Assembly: GCF_964656455.1 (NCBI RefSeq)
Contig: NC_135718.1
Coordinates: 52,109,008 to 52,173,007 of the forward strand
Reading direction: 5' to 3'
DNA: 64,000 nucleotides
Source: Halichoerus grypus
Lineage: Eukaryota > Chordata > Mammalia > Carnivora > Phocidae
Below are positions 34,658 to 49,600 of the stretch, in pieces. The notes beneath the pieces were generated by a model. That model made no database searches. It saw only the letters and a list, made by a program, of their open reading frames with translations, and was not told the origin of the DNA. The position numbers and the translations under genes were made by a program. The number at the start of each line of letters is the position of its first letter. Position 1 is the first letter of the stretch.

Positions 34658-37600
34658 TTCTTTAGTGCAGCAATATGTTTATAAGATCATATTGTTATGT
34701 GTAGGTTGACTTTGTTCATCTTCTTTATTATATGGTATTTCATTGTGTAAATAAACCAGTTTGTTTATTTTATTGCTGGTAGTCATTTGGATTATTTCCA
34801 GTTTTTAATTTTTTATGAACAATATTGCCAAGAACATTCTTGTATATATCTATATATGTATACACATTTTTTTTGCATATATGCCCAGGAATGGAATTAC
34901 TGGATCATAGGATATGTATATTTACAATTTTTTTTTTATATTGCCAACTGCTTTCCAATATTTCCATATGTTTTCCAATGTGGTGATGCTAATGTGTATT
35001 CTGACCAGCAGGTTTGTCCTGGAAGTTGAGTAAATTCAATTCTGAACTTCTTATGACAAATAGGGAAGGATAGACAGGACATTCTTGAAGAATAATAACA
35101 AAATGAGAGACTTGCCTTGTGTATCAGTCAGAGTAGACTAAGTTATGCTTTGGTAACAAGTTAAAATCTCAGTGATAAATATACAAAATATTTATTTTGC
35201 ATTCCCATTACTTGTCGACTACAGGTTAGTAGGAAAACCCTACTGATTGTAGTCACTCAAGAACTCAGGTGCCAAAGCTACAACCAAGTTGACTATTACT
35301 AGTGGCCAAGTCAGAGCGGACATTTGAATGTTCAACAGGTCACTTCTGCTCAGAGCTCACTGACCAGAAATAAAATCATATGGCTCCAGTGAATCCCAAG
35401 CAGGCCCAGAAGTGTGATCCTATCAAAATCCTTGGGAGAGGATTGAACCAGAGATACTTAGCAAAAGTACTAATGACTACCGTACTTTATTAGATATAAA
35501 ACCACATCAGTTATAAAACTATAGTAATTAAGACAATGTGGTATCAACACAGTATGACTAATAAATCAATGGATCAAAGTTAAGAGTTCAGAAATAGACA
35601 TATAGAAACTTACTACTTGCCCTGTGAATCAAAGGAGAAAGTGAACTTTTCAATAAATGGTGATTAGATAATTGGTTATCCATATAGAAAGAAAAAGGAA
35701 ATTAGAACCCTACCTCATATTATTACCAAAAGTATGAATTTCAGCTGAGTTAAAGACTAAAACATGAAAGGACTTTTTTAAAGTTTTAGAAGAAAATATT
35801 AAAGAATATCATGACCTCAGGGATAGATGGGATTTATTAAATAAGACAAGAAAAACACAAAGTTAAAAAAATTGATAACATTTTACTACAGAAAATTCAA
35901 AAACCTCTGTTCATCAGAAGACTCCAGAAGAGGGTAAAGACACAAGGCCACACACTGGGAGGAAATATCTGCAATATATTATATAACTAACAAAGTATTG
36001 GTACTCAGCATAGAACTTCAGAGAAGAATTTCTATAAAGAATAAGTAAAGGATAATTGAGTTAGTGGAAAAATGGGTAAAAGACATAAACAGGCATTTCT
36101 CAGAACAGGAAACCCAAAAGACCTTTAAGCATACGAAAGATTCTTACCCTCCTACGTAATCCAAGAAATGTAAACTAAACCAATACTCTTCAGATTAGTA
36201 GAAATTTAAAAATCAGTTAAGATTGTTACCTGAAAGGTGGAATAATAAGAATTTATATACAGTTGCTGGTTGGAATATAAATTGATACTACTAGTTAGGG
36301 AAATAGTTTGTTATTACATTTTTCAGGTAAAATTAAAGTAGCATATACCCTACCACTCAGTAATTCCACTCCTAGATACATGTTGTAGAGAACTTCCTTG
36401 TATATACATATCAGAAGCTATATTCGAGAATGTTCAAAGTAGTATTTTTTTGTGATTATAGAAAATGGAAACAGCCCATTCCAATTATAGTAGAATATAT
36501 ATAAAAATTACAGTTTGTTCCTCAAGTAAGACACTATATAGCAGTGAAAATGAATAGCCTTTAGCTCTATATATCAGCTTGGATTAATCACAAAAATATT
36601 ATACTGACTGAAAGAAGCAAGTCATAGAGGACTATATAAACTGATTCCATTTATATACAAAGTAAAAATGGGCAAAACTAAACAACATGTTGTTCAGGGA
36701 TACAGGTATGTGATAAAACTATAGAGAAAAGGGAATGATTTTCATAAAATTCAGGACAGTGGTTATCTCTGGAAAGTGGAGGGGGGGAGATTATAATCAA
36801 CTGGGGAGTTTCACACTCATTGATAGTTTTTCCATTTCTTTTTTTTTAATTTTTAAAAGATTTTATTTGTTTATTTGAGAGGGAGAGAAAAAGAGAGAGC
36901 ACAAGCAGAGGGAGTGGCAGAGAGAGAGGGAGAAGTAGGCTCTTTGCTGAGCAGGGAGCCCAATGTGGGACTCAATCCCGGGACCCTGGGATCATGACCT
37001 GAGCCGAAGGCAGACGCTTAACTGACTGAGCCACCCAGGTGCCCCTAATTTTTCCATTTCTTAAATTGGGTGGTGGACACATGGGCATTTCTTTATTATT
37101 CTTTGGCTAAATATGTACATCATGCTTGTTTTTAATATAAATGATGATTTTTATTAAATGTACTACAGGGGTGCCTGGCTGGCTCAGTCAGTGCAACTCT
37201 TGATCTCAGGGTTCTAAGTTCAAGCCCCACACTGGGTGTAGAGATAACTTAAAATAAAATCTTAACAACAACAAAATAAACGTACTGCAGTCATTTTAGA
37301 AAGCACACTGAAGTGTAAAGAGGAAAGCTGGAAATTGCCTGAATTCATCACAGAAATTGTCATTTCTCTTTATGCCTCCTCTCTGGTCAATGTATTTCTA
37401 GAAATAAGTCTTTCCGTCCACTTATAGTAAAAAGAATACTTTTTTTTCAGACCCCTGAATTGCCTCTCCATCTCTAGTATCATCCTACTTCATTTGTTCT
37501 AACCTAAGAATATGCTGGAGTGCTATTTTGAAGTTACTCCCTCCTTGTATAACCTTGAAGAATTACTTAAAAATGTATGATTATAGGCATTTAAAAAACT

Positions 37601-40600
37601 AATTTCATACTTTCTTTTCCCTTCCTTTCCTTCCTCAGGCACTCTCCATCAGCTATGATAGCAGATGGTACACTCTCTATGCCTACCTCTTAGACATTGC
37701 AGATGTTACTCACTTTGCCTGGATCCCTTGGCACCCAAAACAAACAACAGTAAACAAAACAACACATCCCTTTTAAACCAAACCAAATCCAGTCCTTTCA
37801 GAACTCCAATTCAGAAACATATCTTCTCTTCCCCCCCCCAGAAATATATCTTCCTAAGGAAGTTTTAAAAATATTACCTCTATCTAGACCCATGATTGTT
37901 TCACTTAATAGTATTTAGCATGGCTGAATGAGTTTTTGGGAAGGTGGCTCAGCATTTCCTCCCTGTTGGTATTCCTTAAGGTGCATGCACCATAATATAA
38001 ACACTTAACTTCTCTGGGTTCATATATTCTTTAAGTAGTTCTTGGATTTTAGTTATAAAGTCTTGGGTACTTGCCTTTTTCTTCTCTTTTTTCTTTTTGT
38101 CTTTTATGCTCTCTCTCACTCTTGTTCTACTTCAGATTTTCATTATGACTTCTGGTTTTATACTTTTTTTTTCAGTAGGTCTGCTTAATCTTGGGTTTTA
38201 TGCCTCATTTAGTTAGGGAAGGGTGAGATGTATGTGTGTAGTGGGGGTCCTGAGGAGTTGATGGTGGGAAGATCTGCTGAAGAGTCAAAAGCCTGGGATT
38301 CTGTCAAACAAAGCAGTTATTTGGTATCCTACAATTAAGTTACATGTTAACTTTGTGGTGTCCCAGTGTGGGTGTAATTCTATATATTTAAATCCCATTT
38401 TTTTCTCTCTGCCTATTTAAAAATTAGAGGAATGTTTGGTGACGCAAATAAGAATTCCTTTTTGCTGGTACTTCGTGTCCTATTTGCATTCTTTAGTGCT
38501 AAGTTTGAAATGTAAAATTCTTATATCATAAATTTTTTTCAAAATAGGGAACTCCAAAATTCTTGAATTTGAAGTACTCTATAAGAACTTGCCGATTCTA
38601 TGAAGTGAGAATTCTTTATGTTGGTACATAACTGTTTAGCTCTAGAACCCAGTATTAAGAACAAAAAGAGACATAAACATGTTCCTAGATGAATCAGAAG
38701 CTAGCCAACTTTCCCGTAATCTAATGTTTTGGATGAAGGATTTGCGCTTCTGAGTCTGTCTAGAAGATACGTATCCCTGCTTTTTCTCTACTTTTTATTT
38801 ACCTTGCATCAACCCTTAAAATGCCTTTACTGTTGGTCTTATGTGAACAACTTTTATATAATATTTTTGCTTTTTCTTCTGCTCTCCGAATGTTTGTCAG
38901 TATTTTTGTGCCTTGTGACCATCACCAGGTACCGTAGTATATGTTGTATCCAGAGCTTATAATTGCTTTTTGGTGGTTTATACACAATATTTAGGCTAAT
39001 CCATTTCTTTTGGTTCTGTAAAATGTACTGTTTTTTTTTTAATGTTACTTGATACTAAGTTCCTAAAGTAATTTCAGCCTTCAAATCTTGCATGCAAATT
39101 ATTAATGATGGCTTTCATTAAAAAGAATTTGTGTCAGTGTGTCTTTCTTCTTACTGTGAACCGCAATGCCTTTCAACACTGATTTAGCAAACAGAAGCGA
39201 TTTGTATGCTTATTGCCCTGTTCCTTCTGAATATACAAATTTATTCCCATCTAGTGTTACTAAAAGATATTTCCTAACCTGAACTGTTGTCATGCCTATA
39301 GCCTAGAGCTCTTATTTATTATTCATATTGAATCTGCCCTTTTGCCCCCAGCCCCCAGGGTATGATTTTACTTTGGTGTTGGCTTATTTATTTATCTCTG
39401 TCCAGGGGAGGAAATCCGTCCTCTGTACTTAGTATGCCACAAAGATTTCGTTCTCCTTCCAGGGATTGTACTAGAGGCTTTGCAGTTTGCCAAGATGTAG
39501 GACAGAGTGTTTTTTGTTATAGGCAAAGAAGAATGCTTCATTGATTAAATTCAACAAATCTTCTCAATTAGTGATTTTTCTTTTAAGAATGCTAGTACAA
39601 GGCATCAAAGCCAGGAATGTTGGTAATGCTGAGGGTAGGTGGGGAGGAAATAGGTTTTTGTGTATAAGGTGTTGTGTAATGTAAGTCTGTATTTGTAGAG
39701 CAGTAAGAATGTTTGAAAGGGGCAGGAAAATCTGTGTTCTGTTGATAACCCACCTGTTAATTGGGGGGATACTTGAGAGTTCAGAGAATAAATACCTCAA
39801 TATATTTTTAAGTAGCTGTTCCTCTATTGGGTATTGAAGCTTAAGCACAGGGAGTAAAGTAATATGGGAAATTACTCATTGTTCATTATCAGTCCAATCC
39901 TTTTTTTTTTTGTAGATAATTGGAATAGAAGGTTCTTCATTGTCCTATAGTCATGGCCAGTATCAGAGAAGAGTAAATCCATTATGCTGGACTATTTAAA
40001 CCAGGAAATTAGATTTCTAATATGTTCACTGGAAATTTTAGCTAGTAATAAACAGCCCTCACGTGAAGAAGCTGTATCCCTATGTCTAATGCAAATATCA
40101 TCTACTTGAGTTGAACTTCTTTGTTTTGCTTATCTATGGGATATGAGCATATGTGTGTGGCCTTTTGGTTAACCTTTCTTAGTCTTGAAGTCCTATTAGG
40201 CTGTACCAAAATATTCTCAACTAATTTAACCATTGACATAACTTGGATAGTATAAAGTTGAGTCTTTTATCCTTTTTAAAATTTGGAGTTTAGAATTTTA
40301 CATGATATTCAAATAGAGGGGTGTGGCTGCAAGGAAAAACATAGTAGATCATCATGATTCTTTCCTTTCCAGAGTTTATGGCAGAACCTGAAACTTATAC
40401 AATCTCAAAATCTTTGTGCATGTCCAGAAGGGTCCCCCTTTTCATTTCCCCTGTGGGGTAAGTGGTTATGGTATTGATTCTCAAAATTTGATTTAAATAC
40501 TGTTGGTTATCTCTAAGGTCCTGCATTTTTTATCTTGACAAAAATTAGCAAGTTGACTATTATATTTTGTAAAACCTCACCATTGGTTTGTGATTTCCCA

Positions 40601-43600
40601 CTAAAAGCAATACCATCCTCTGGTGGAATTTAGCCTGTCTCTGTTCTATGGCTCTCTGTCCAGTGTCTTGAAGTCTTGGTATTTCTTTCTGTGTCTCTGT
40701 CTTTGTGTGTATATGGGTGTCTGTCTCTTTTGCACTGGTAACAGGAATGAGGGTGATAGGTAGCTTATGATGGTGTTTAACTTCACCACTGCAAGTCTAC
40801 AAAGTGTTGGGTTATGAACTCAAAGAGTGCAAATAAAGCCCTAAACTCATGGGGAGAGACGGTATTGATAACTGAATTTACTTAAAAGGACTGATATAGG
40901 ATATGCAGATAATTTTCTAATCATGAAGTCCAGAGAAGGTAGGTATTTTTAGACATAAGGTTAAGGAATCCCAGTGGAGAAACTAGCCAGCTGTTCTCTG
41001 CCTTCTCCAGTGTTGAAGTAAGAGTTTCTATTAAACTGACTGGATATTTGATAATATTGAAGAATTACTATTACCCTTTTCTAAGTCTGGTAATTATATT
41101 ATGGTTATGTTTTAAACAAAAAGAGTTCTTATTTTTTAGAGACATACCCTGAAATGTTTACAGATGAATAATGTCTGGCATTTGATTCAAAATGACCTGG
41201 GAATGGGGTAAGTGGGTGGGTTGTATATATGAAATGAGATTGGCCACAGGCTGATAATTGTTGAAGATAGATAATAGGTACATGGGAGTTTGTTGTGGTA
41301 TTTTGTCTACTCAGTATGTTTGAGATTTTCTGCAATAAAATGTTAAAAATCCAATGTTACTGTTTTGGGTGCCAAAATGGCAAACATTTATATGTTCTTT
41401 CCCCTCTTGAAAGAGAATGTTCGAGATTGTTTTGAACACATAAAACTAGTGAATAGTTCTCTTTTCCAGTAGTCCTCAAGGAGTAGTAGCTCCTTTATCT
41501 TTCTTTCAGAGGGTTGTTTTTACAAACAGGCTTCATTGGCCACATTCAGGTTTACAAGTTACTTAAGTCTCTGATTTCCAGGAGATGTGGAGAAAAGGAG
41601 TGATTATGAGAGCCAAAATGATGAGAGATTTGGGAAGCCCAGATCAAGAAGAGAAAACCTAAGAACTGAGTTAGTAGCAGTGCATAAAGTGTGTCATGCC
41701 TTTGCAAAGTTATTCTTGGACACCCTTCAGGGATGAGTTGGACTGCTAACTTTCCAAAAACCAAGAGTCCATAAAGCATCAAATTTAGTCATGGCCTTTC
41801 TCCTGACCCTCATCTTCTCTACTCATGACTTCTTTTAGATGCAAGGCTAGAAAGTCCTGAGAGAGAAATAAATAGCTGTTCCCCGCCTAAAGACAAAAGT
41901 CTGTGTTTTAGGGGGAAAAAAACTTAAGCAACAGCTGCATTTGTAGATGCCAAAGCACAAAGACTTTCTGTCTTTATGGCACTTTTTTCTTATTTACATG
42001 TTTTTACTAATCCAAATAATTATGTGCTCATGTGGGTAGAATTGTTTGCTCCATGATCCAAGAGAAATGGGTGGGGAAGCACCTGCTTTTAGTCATTAAA
42101 GTCTTAATGCTTTTGCACTGCATCCAAGAAAATAGTTAACAGACAAAAAGTAATTTGCGTTTTCCTGAGAATGAAAAGGAAGACCTCTTTGGTTTCACTT
42201 TGTGAAGAAGAGCAGAGAGAAACCTCAAAGGTGGGTTTTCTCTGTTTATTGAAATGAAACCATCATGGTCCCCATAGGGAAAAATAATTCCTGGGTTTTG
42301 GTTCTTCCTGCCCTTTCTCACTCCCTGCCACAGAACTCAGCAATTGGAAGAATACCAGTTTTTGTTCCTTATTGGTGCTACCACCTGTTCTTATTGCTGA
42401 ACTAAATGTTCTTGGCTTTCTTTGGTGTGAACAGGATCTCCCTCTGGGAAAGGTGGGAGGAGGGTGAAAATGGGAACAGGAGGAGGCCCGTTCCAGCCCT
42501 TGTGCTCATGTGAGAGGGACACACAGGGGTTAGTGTGCTGCCCTAACAGAGGGGCTTTGTGCTACAGCTTCTTACAGAGCTGCAGCTCCACAGATGCATG
42601 CTGGGAGAGCTCCGGCTGCTTCATCCCTGGTACACTTGCTTTTTCCTAACAATAGCAGAGCAAGACTGATAATAATAGTTACAATAAAATAAAGAAGATG
42701 CAGGCATTCTGAATACATTCAGATACTCATTGTGTGTGGAGAAAGTTGCCTGTAATTAAGAGATGAGAAAAGAGTATAGTTTGGAGACATTGATGACACC
42801 AGACACAAGTCAGATCTGTTATTGCATATCCATTGTGCATGTAAGCAGAGCTCTGACTTTAGGTCTTTCCCTTTCTGTGCTGAAACCTTTCTTATATAGT
42901 CATGGGAAATCTGCCTCTCCTAAATAAGAGCAACAGAAAGAGAAAAGATTGGTCCTTCCTACCCAGATTTCAGAGACTAGGGAGGTAGCTCAAAGTAGAT
43001 GCATTTCTGACCCAAGGTCAGTAGCAGACAGGCTTCTTAGTAACCTAAAAATATAATGACAATAATAATAATAATAATAACAACAACAACAATGGCAGCT
43101 AATACTTAGATAGCACTTATACAGCCAGGCATTAGTCTAAGGTATAGAGATATAGATAATTCATTTAATCCATAAATAACCCTAGGAGGTAAGTACTATT
43201 ACTAATCCTCTTTTAAAAGAGGAAGCTGAAGCCTAGAGAAGTTAAGTAACTTTTCTAAGGTCACAGAGATGGTAGATAATAGGACTGAGATTTTGAACCC
43301 AGATAGTCTGGTTCCAGAGTCCATGCTCTTAACTATTACTCTATACCATCTCTCATGGAGTCCTGTCCTTTCTCAAGCAGGGTCATCTGAACCACAGAAC
43401 ACAGAACATAACTTGAGTGACTATTTTAATTCTCTCTGGATAATAACATAACTACTGCATGCCTAGGAGAGATGTTAGTTCCTTAGGAATTGTTGATGCC
43501 TTAGAGTATTAGGGCTTAATTCTTGAGGGAACTCAGTTGAGAAGGACTAAAGGGGCTGTAGTTTGCAAATATCACATTTGTACACAACTGTCCTGGAACT

Positions 43601-46600
43601 AATTTCGCATTGGTTTGTTTTGAAACCAGTTTTGAGCTCTGCACAAAGGACCAAACCTCATCCATCCCATGCTCTAGAGATAGAGCTTTTGTTAGCAGTA
43701 ATATCTTAGCATTAACAGTTGAGAAGAATAGCAAGTTGGGAGGTTACAGTGGTCACTTAGTGTTTTCAGTTGTCAAACCACTATTTGTAGAAGCAGTCAC
43801 TACTTCTTGGGCCACTTTTTCCTTTGTTTCTCTGTTCCTCTGTTTCAGAATCCTATAGGTCACTTGGTGTAGATATCCAATTGTCCTCTGAGAATGTTTA
43901 ACTATGGTCCTAGACCGTTCCTTTTGGTCTAGTTTAAGGGTCACTAATAGTGAAGGTCCTGCCTTGCCTTTCCCTGATCTTAAATATATTTGTGAAAAAT
44001 GTCTAGGTTAATCCAAAATAACTTGGAGTACTTATAATAGATTTCCCCCAGCTCCTAGCTTATAAAATAATACTAAATATGTATTATTTAGTACTGTCTC
44101 CACATTGTATGGAATTCTTTGTAGGAAATAATAGTAGGATATGTAGCAAATTGTTCTTGAGCTGCTTTTGGGATAGATGTTCAATGTGTATGAGGAAGAA
44201 CAGTGCTAGTAAGAGAGTAGAATGAGGAAAAAACAGTTCTAACTTGAAATTAGCAGAATGAGGTTTAATTCCATTTTGCTTTAACCAGTTATATTACCTT
44301 AAGAAAAATTCTCAACTTTTCTGGGTGATTCTTTATCTGCTTTAAAAAAAGAGGGACTAGGGATACCTGGGTGGCTCAGTTGGTTAAGCATCTGACTCTT
44401 GATCTCAGCTCAGGTCTTGATCTATGGGTCGCGGGTTCAGGCCCTGTGTTGGGCTCCCCAATGGGCATGGAGCCTACTTAAAAAAAAGGAGGGGACTTAA
44501 TAATATCTTAATAAGATCTACCCATATCACATCATTCATTCATTCATTCATTCATCCAAAACAAGTTATCGGTTGCCCTCTATATGCCAGTACCCTTCTA
44601 GGTGCTGGGAATAATATAGCAGGGAATTAAAGGGCAAAAATTTTCTGTCCTCACACTTAAATTCTAGAGAGTATAGTCAGACAGTAAATAAGTAAAATAC
44701 ATGGTATTAAAGATGATAATAAGTGCCACAGAGAAAAATAAAACAGGTGGGGGTGGAAGGTTTGGGGAAGAGGGGGTGGAGCTTGCAATTTTAAATAGAG
44801 TGATCAGGGGGTGCCTGGGTGGCTCAGTTGGTTAAGCGTCTGCCTTTGGCTCAGGTCATGATCCCAGAGTCCTGGGATCAAGTCTGCATTGCGCTCCTTG
44901 CTCAGTGGGGAACCTGCTTTTCCCTCTGCCTGCCATTCCCCCTGCTTGTGCTCTCTCTCTTTTTTCGACAAATAAAATCTAAAAAAGAAAGAAAGGAAGA
45001 AAGAGAGAGAGAGAAAAAAAAAAGAAAGAAAAAGAAAGAAAGAAAAAAAAAGAATGATCAGGAAATACTATATAGTGAGGGTAATATTTGGATAAAATTC
45101 TGAAGAGCGAGTGACTGAGCTGCTGATAGTTCAAGTAAGATGAGGACCAAGAATTGACCATTCTAGGTTGGTAAGGCCTCCTATTCTTAGATCACATAAG
45201 TAGGTTTATAAAATGGTGTTATTTCTAGTCTCATTAGTAAGTCTGAAAAATAACCATGGGGTTTTTTTTATGTGAAGAAATTACTAACAAGAATTTCAAG
45301 TGAGTGACATTCTTTGGTGTGTTGATATGTAACTATCGTTGAATTTATTGTTTATCTGGGTGGTTTAGTGAGGATTTGGGCCACGTGATGTCAAAGGATC
45401 ATATTCTAGTTTTTGTGGGGAAGGTCCAATACCACTTGAGAAGGACTCATCAAGCCAGGTGCCACTTGTTGCCACTCTTTGTTTCCATTCTCTGGAGGTC
45501 ACATTCATCATTGTTTTAGATCAGGCAAAGATGGAGAAGATAGATACATTTAATTACACCAAAATTAAAAAACTGCTCCACATAAAAGACATTAGAAGAC
45601 TGGAAGAAGATATTTGCCACAAGTCATATTTTTAAAAGACTCAGAAAAACTAAGTGTAGTTAGAAAGACTCAAATTAACCAGTCTGAGTGTATTTATTAA
45701 TTGCTGACAAGGATATGGGGAAATTTATTTATATTCATTTATTGGTGGAAGTAAAAGTTGAGATAGCCTCTTTATAATGGCAAAAAATTAGAGACTGCCA
45801 AAATGTCCGTCAATAAAGAAATGGATAAATAGATGTCGTATGGGCACCTGATAAAATACAACACATCAGGGAAAAGGGATGAACCGTGTGTGTGTGTGTG
45901 TGTGTGTGTGTATAAATTATGGATAGATCTCAAAAATAATGCTGAATTTAAAAAAGTAAAAGTCAGTGTGATGCTTTGTATATAAACAAAAAATATACAT
46001 AAAAGTATCTATGTATGATTAAAGGATACACACACACACACACATACACAAATACACAGGTATTAAAAAACAGAAGATTGTGCAACAAACTCATGATAGT
46101 GAGTGCCTGGTAGAGAGTGGGTGGTCTTAAATGGGACTTCATCTGTAGATTTGAAATAAACATGATGGAATGTTTATTTCTGGGTATTAGACAAGTAGGT
46201 CTTTGTTATATTATTCTTTGTCCTTTGAGTAATTCTAAATTAAGAGAAGGGGGCCAAGTTTCATAGGATGAGCCCCAGAGAATTATTTACCAAATGATTT
46301 ATATATAATTTGTCCTTATTTACTGTGGATCTTCTACCTCTATATCAGAGGAAATGAGGTAACCCTATATTAATTAATGACAGTGGTCTCTCCTAATGTG
46401 TTCTTGATGATATCACAGTCAGATGGAAGAGCAAGGATCCTTACTAGCACAGATCATGCTCCTTATTCTGACTCTTGATTTTTTACTTTTTTGTTACTAA
46501 CTACAAGCATATCAACTCATGGGAAGTACATTTGGTTCCATTGTCAAAAGCATGGAGATGCTAGCTTGACAGACTGGGATGTGTAGAAGCTTAATAACAA

Positions 46601-49600
46601 CACTGCTTTTTTCCCTTGTCTAACCTCTTCCCTGCAGGGAATCTTTAACCAGTTTCAGTGTAGTAGCGAAAAAGTGCTTCCATCTGACACTCTCCGCAGT
46701 GCTCTGGCAAAGACTTTCCAGGATGAACAGCGTTTCCAGCTGGGAATTATGGATGATGCTGCAGAGTGCTTTGTAAGTGTTGGCCTCTGGCCCTTTTTGA
46801 TATGGGGTGAGACTGTTGATGATTTCCATCAAGGACTGGGTACTTTACTGTAGTGTTTAGTCTGCCCTAGTATCTACAATTAGGACTAGGAATTTCCCTA
46901 GTTTTTCAGAGCTCTAGGGTGTCTGTTAATGAAGTAGGAATTGCATAATGGGTTTATTCTTTTTCCTTCAGGCTTAGAGTAGTTTTGTGCTTGCCATTGC
47001 ATAAAACAGTGGGTCTCGCCTTCAGAGGAGACAGGGCTCATTAAAATACAAATTGCTGTGTCCCATTCCCTTGAGTTTCTGATTCAGTAGGTCTGGATTG
47101 GGGCCCAAGAATATCTAGCTCTAACAAGTTTCCAGGTGATGCTAATACTGATGCTGCTGGTCTGGGGACCACCTTACTTTGTGCACTCCTGCATGACTAA
47201 TGATAATTAAACAGAGAATAACTGAGTCCCTAACACAAGTGTAATGTGCTGTTTAGGTAGCTACATTGTTCCCAGTGACTTTTAGTAGAAGACTGTTCTG
47301 AACTCTGGGTTCTATCCATCAACCTTCAAAAGACTCTCTGTGCATCCATTAAAAAAATCTGAGAGTGGGGTGCGTGGGTGGCTCAGTTGGTTAAGCGACT
47401 GCCTTTGGCTCAGGTCATGATCCTGGAGTCCCAGGATGGAGTCCCGCATCGGGCTCCCTGCTCAGCAGGGAGTCTGCTTCTCCCTCTGACCCTCCCCCCC
47501 TCTCATGTGCGCTCTCTCTCTCTCAAATAAATAAATAAAATCTTAAAAAAAAAAAAATCTGAGAGTGATCTATATTCCATTACAGGGTAAAATGTCACCA
47601 AAATCAGAGGTACTCCTGAGAAACTGGATCACTTACATATTGCTGGTGGGAACGTAAAATGGTATAGCCACTCTGGAAAACAGTTTGGCAGTTTCTTAAA
47701 AAACTAAACTTAAAAATTATCATATGGTTCAGCAGTTGCATTCCTGGACATGTATCTCGTATCCCAGAGAAATGAAAACTTAAGTTCATACCTGTCCATG
47801 AATGTTCATAGAATCTTTATTTGTAATAGCTCCAGATTGGAAACAACACAAATTCCTTAAATGGTAAATAGTGAAACAAACTTTGGTATTTCCATACCAT
47901 GGAATACTATGCAGTAATAAAAAGAATTTACACATCAACTTGAATGGATCTAAAAGGAATTATGCTGAGCGAAAAAACATAGTATCAAAAGGTTATATAC
48001 CTACCATATGCTCCCATTTATATAATATTCCTGAAATAACAAGCTTATAGAGATAAGAGAACAGATTAGTGGTTGCTAGGTGTCAGGGTTGGAATTGGGT
48101 GGGTAAGGCTATAAAGGAATAATGTGAGGGAACCTTGTGATAGAACAGTTTTATATCTTGATTGCAGTGGTTGTTATATGACTCTATACATGTAAGAAAA
48201 TTGCATAGAGTTACACACACAAATAAATGTATGTAAAACTGGTGAAATCTAAATAAACTCTGTAGACTATATTGATGTCCGTTTCTTGGTGTGGTTATCG
48301 TACTATAGTTATGCAAGATGTTACCATTGGAGGAAACTGGGTGAAGGGTACATGGACTTCCTATACCATTTTTTTGAAACTTCCTGTGAACTTATAATTA
48401 TTCAAATTAAACAGTTTTTTTTTAAAAAGTAGAGGTATTCTTACCTTCCAAGAGGATTACTCTTTCTCTGAGTAAACTGCCTACCAATGTGTGCATTTTT
48501 CTATTACGTATCACTGATAATACTGCTTTTGTTCTTTCCCTATTAGGAAAACCTCCTGATGAGAATTCACTTCCACATTGCTGATGAAACCAAAGAGGAT
48601 ATATGTACTGCCCAACACTGCATCTCCCACCAGAAATTTGCAATGACATTGTTTGAACAGGTGAACCTTATCTCTGTCTACATCACTTCTTCTTCAAGAA
48701 CACTTTATGCTGGGCTGTGGGGTGTTAGATGGGTGCTAAAACAACTAATGACTGTGGCTGCTTGGTTTTGCTTTTTTACCTGGGCCCAGTGTGTGTGTAC
48801 TAGCTGTGGTGCCACTTCTGATCCGCTGCCTTTCATCCAGATGGTGCATTACATCTCCACTACTTCCCTTTGGTGAGTCTTAAAGGGTTCTCTGTTTGTA
48901 CTCTTAGGTACTCCTTAAATGGTTGAGTTTTCACTGACGGCATCCAAATAGCTTATATTTTTATTGTTAAGACTATGCTGTATTGTAGGAACTGAGAACA
49001 ATAACTTCAAAGTAACCTTTGTTCTTCTTCCCTCCTCTCCCAACCATCTCCTTTTCTTAGGTTCAGTTCTGGTCAGCAAGGTGGGAGGTGAAATGGGGAT
49101 TCTATAAGCTTTGGATTTTGGGACAGGCAGAGGCGTTCATTGTGTTTGGGACACTGAAGCTGGTCAGGGCAAGGGGCTTTGATATAGTGGGCAGAAGAAG
49201 AAAATCAAACATGTGAGTTAAGAGTTTGTATGAATAATCTATTTGATTTAGTTATAACTCTGGGTAACTCCTACCATCATTCCCTTCCATTCCCTATCTT
49301 GAAGCAATCAGGCTATTTGTATGCTGGAAAGGCGAGAAAAACCCTCACCAAGCATGTTTGGTGAGCTGCTGCAAAATGCCAGCACCATGGGAGATCTGCG
49401 GAACTGTCCGGTGAGTTAAGTCAGGGATAAGGTTCAGAGTGGGGAAGGGAGCCCTAGGATTAGTGGAATTGAGGCAGAGCCAGTGGGAAACATCTCAAAC
49501 TAGTCTTATATTTGTATTTCAGAGCAACTGTGGAGAAAGGATTCGGATTCGCCGTGTATTGATGAATGCTCCACAGATTATCACAATCGGGCTGGTATGG

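Larger units (their letters stand above)
34190..35030 (-). repeat. Old LINE-1, minus strand, interrupted by a SINE and (GT)n
   Basis: TTCTCCCAGAAGTAGCCACT, ATGGTATTTCATTGTGTAAA, AATGGAATTACTGGATCATA and TTGCCAACTGCTTTCCAATA are antisense ORF2 and 3' phrases. Confidence 0.7.

Noticed and set aside
42464..42649. 61-codon Cys-rich frame as a small secreted protein
   Set aside because: No signal peptide, splice context or family match; probably chance in a GC-richer patch of intron 2.
48559..48876. 105-codon open frame taken as a separate gene
   Set aside because: It is part of USP54 exon 4, the stop-free intron 4 and exon 5 read together; splice sites and homology explain it.
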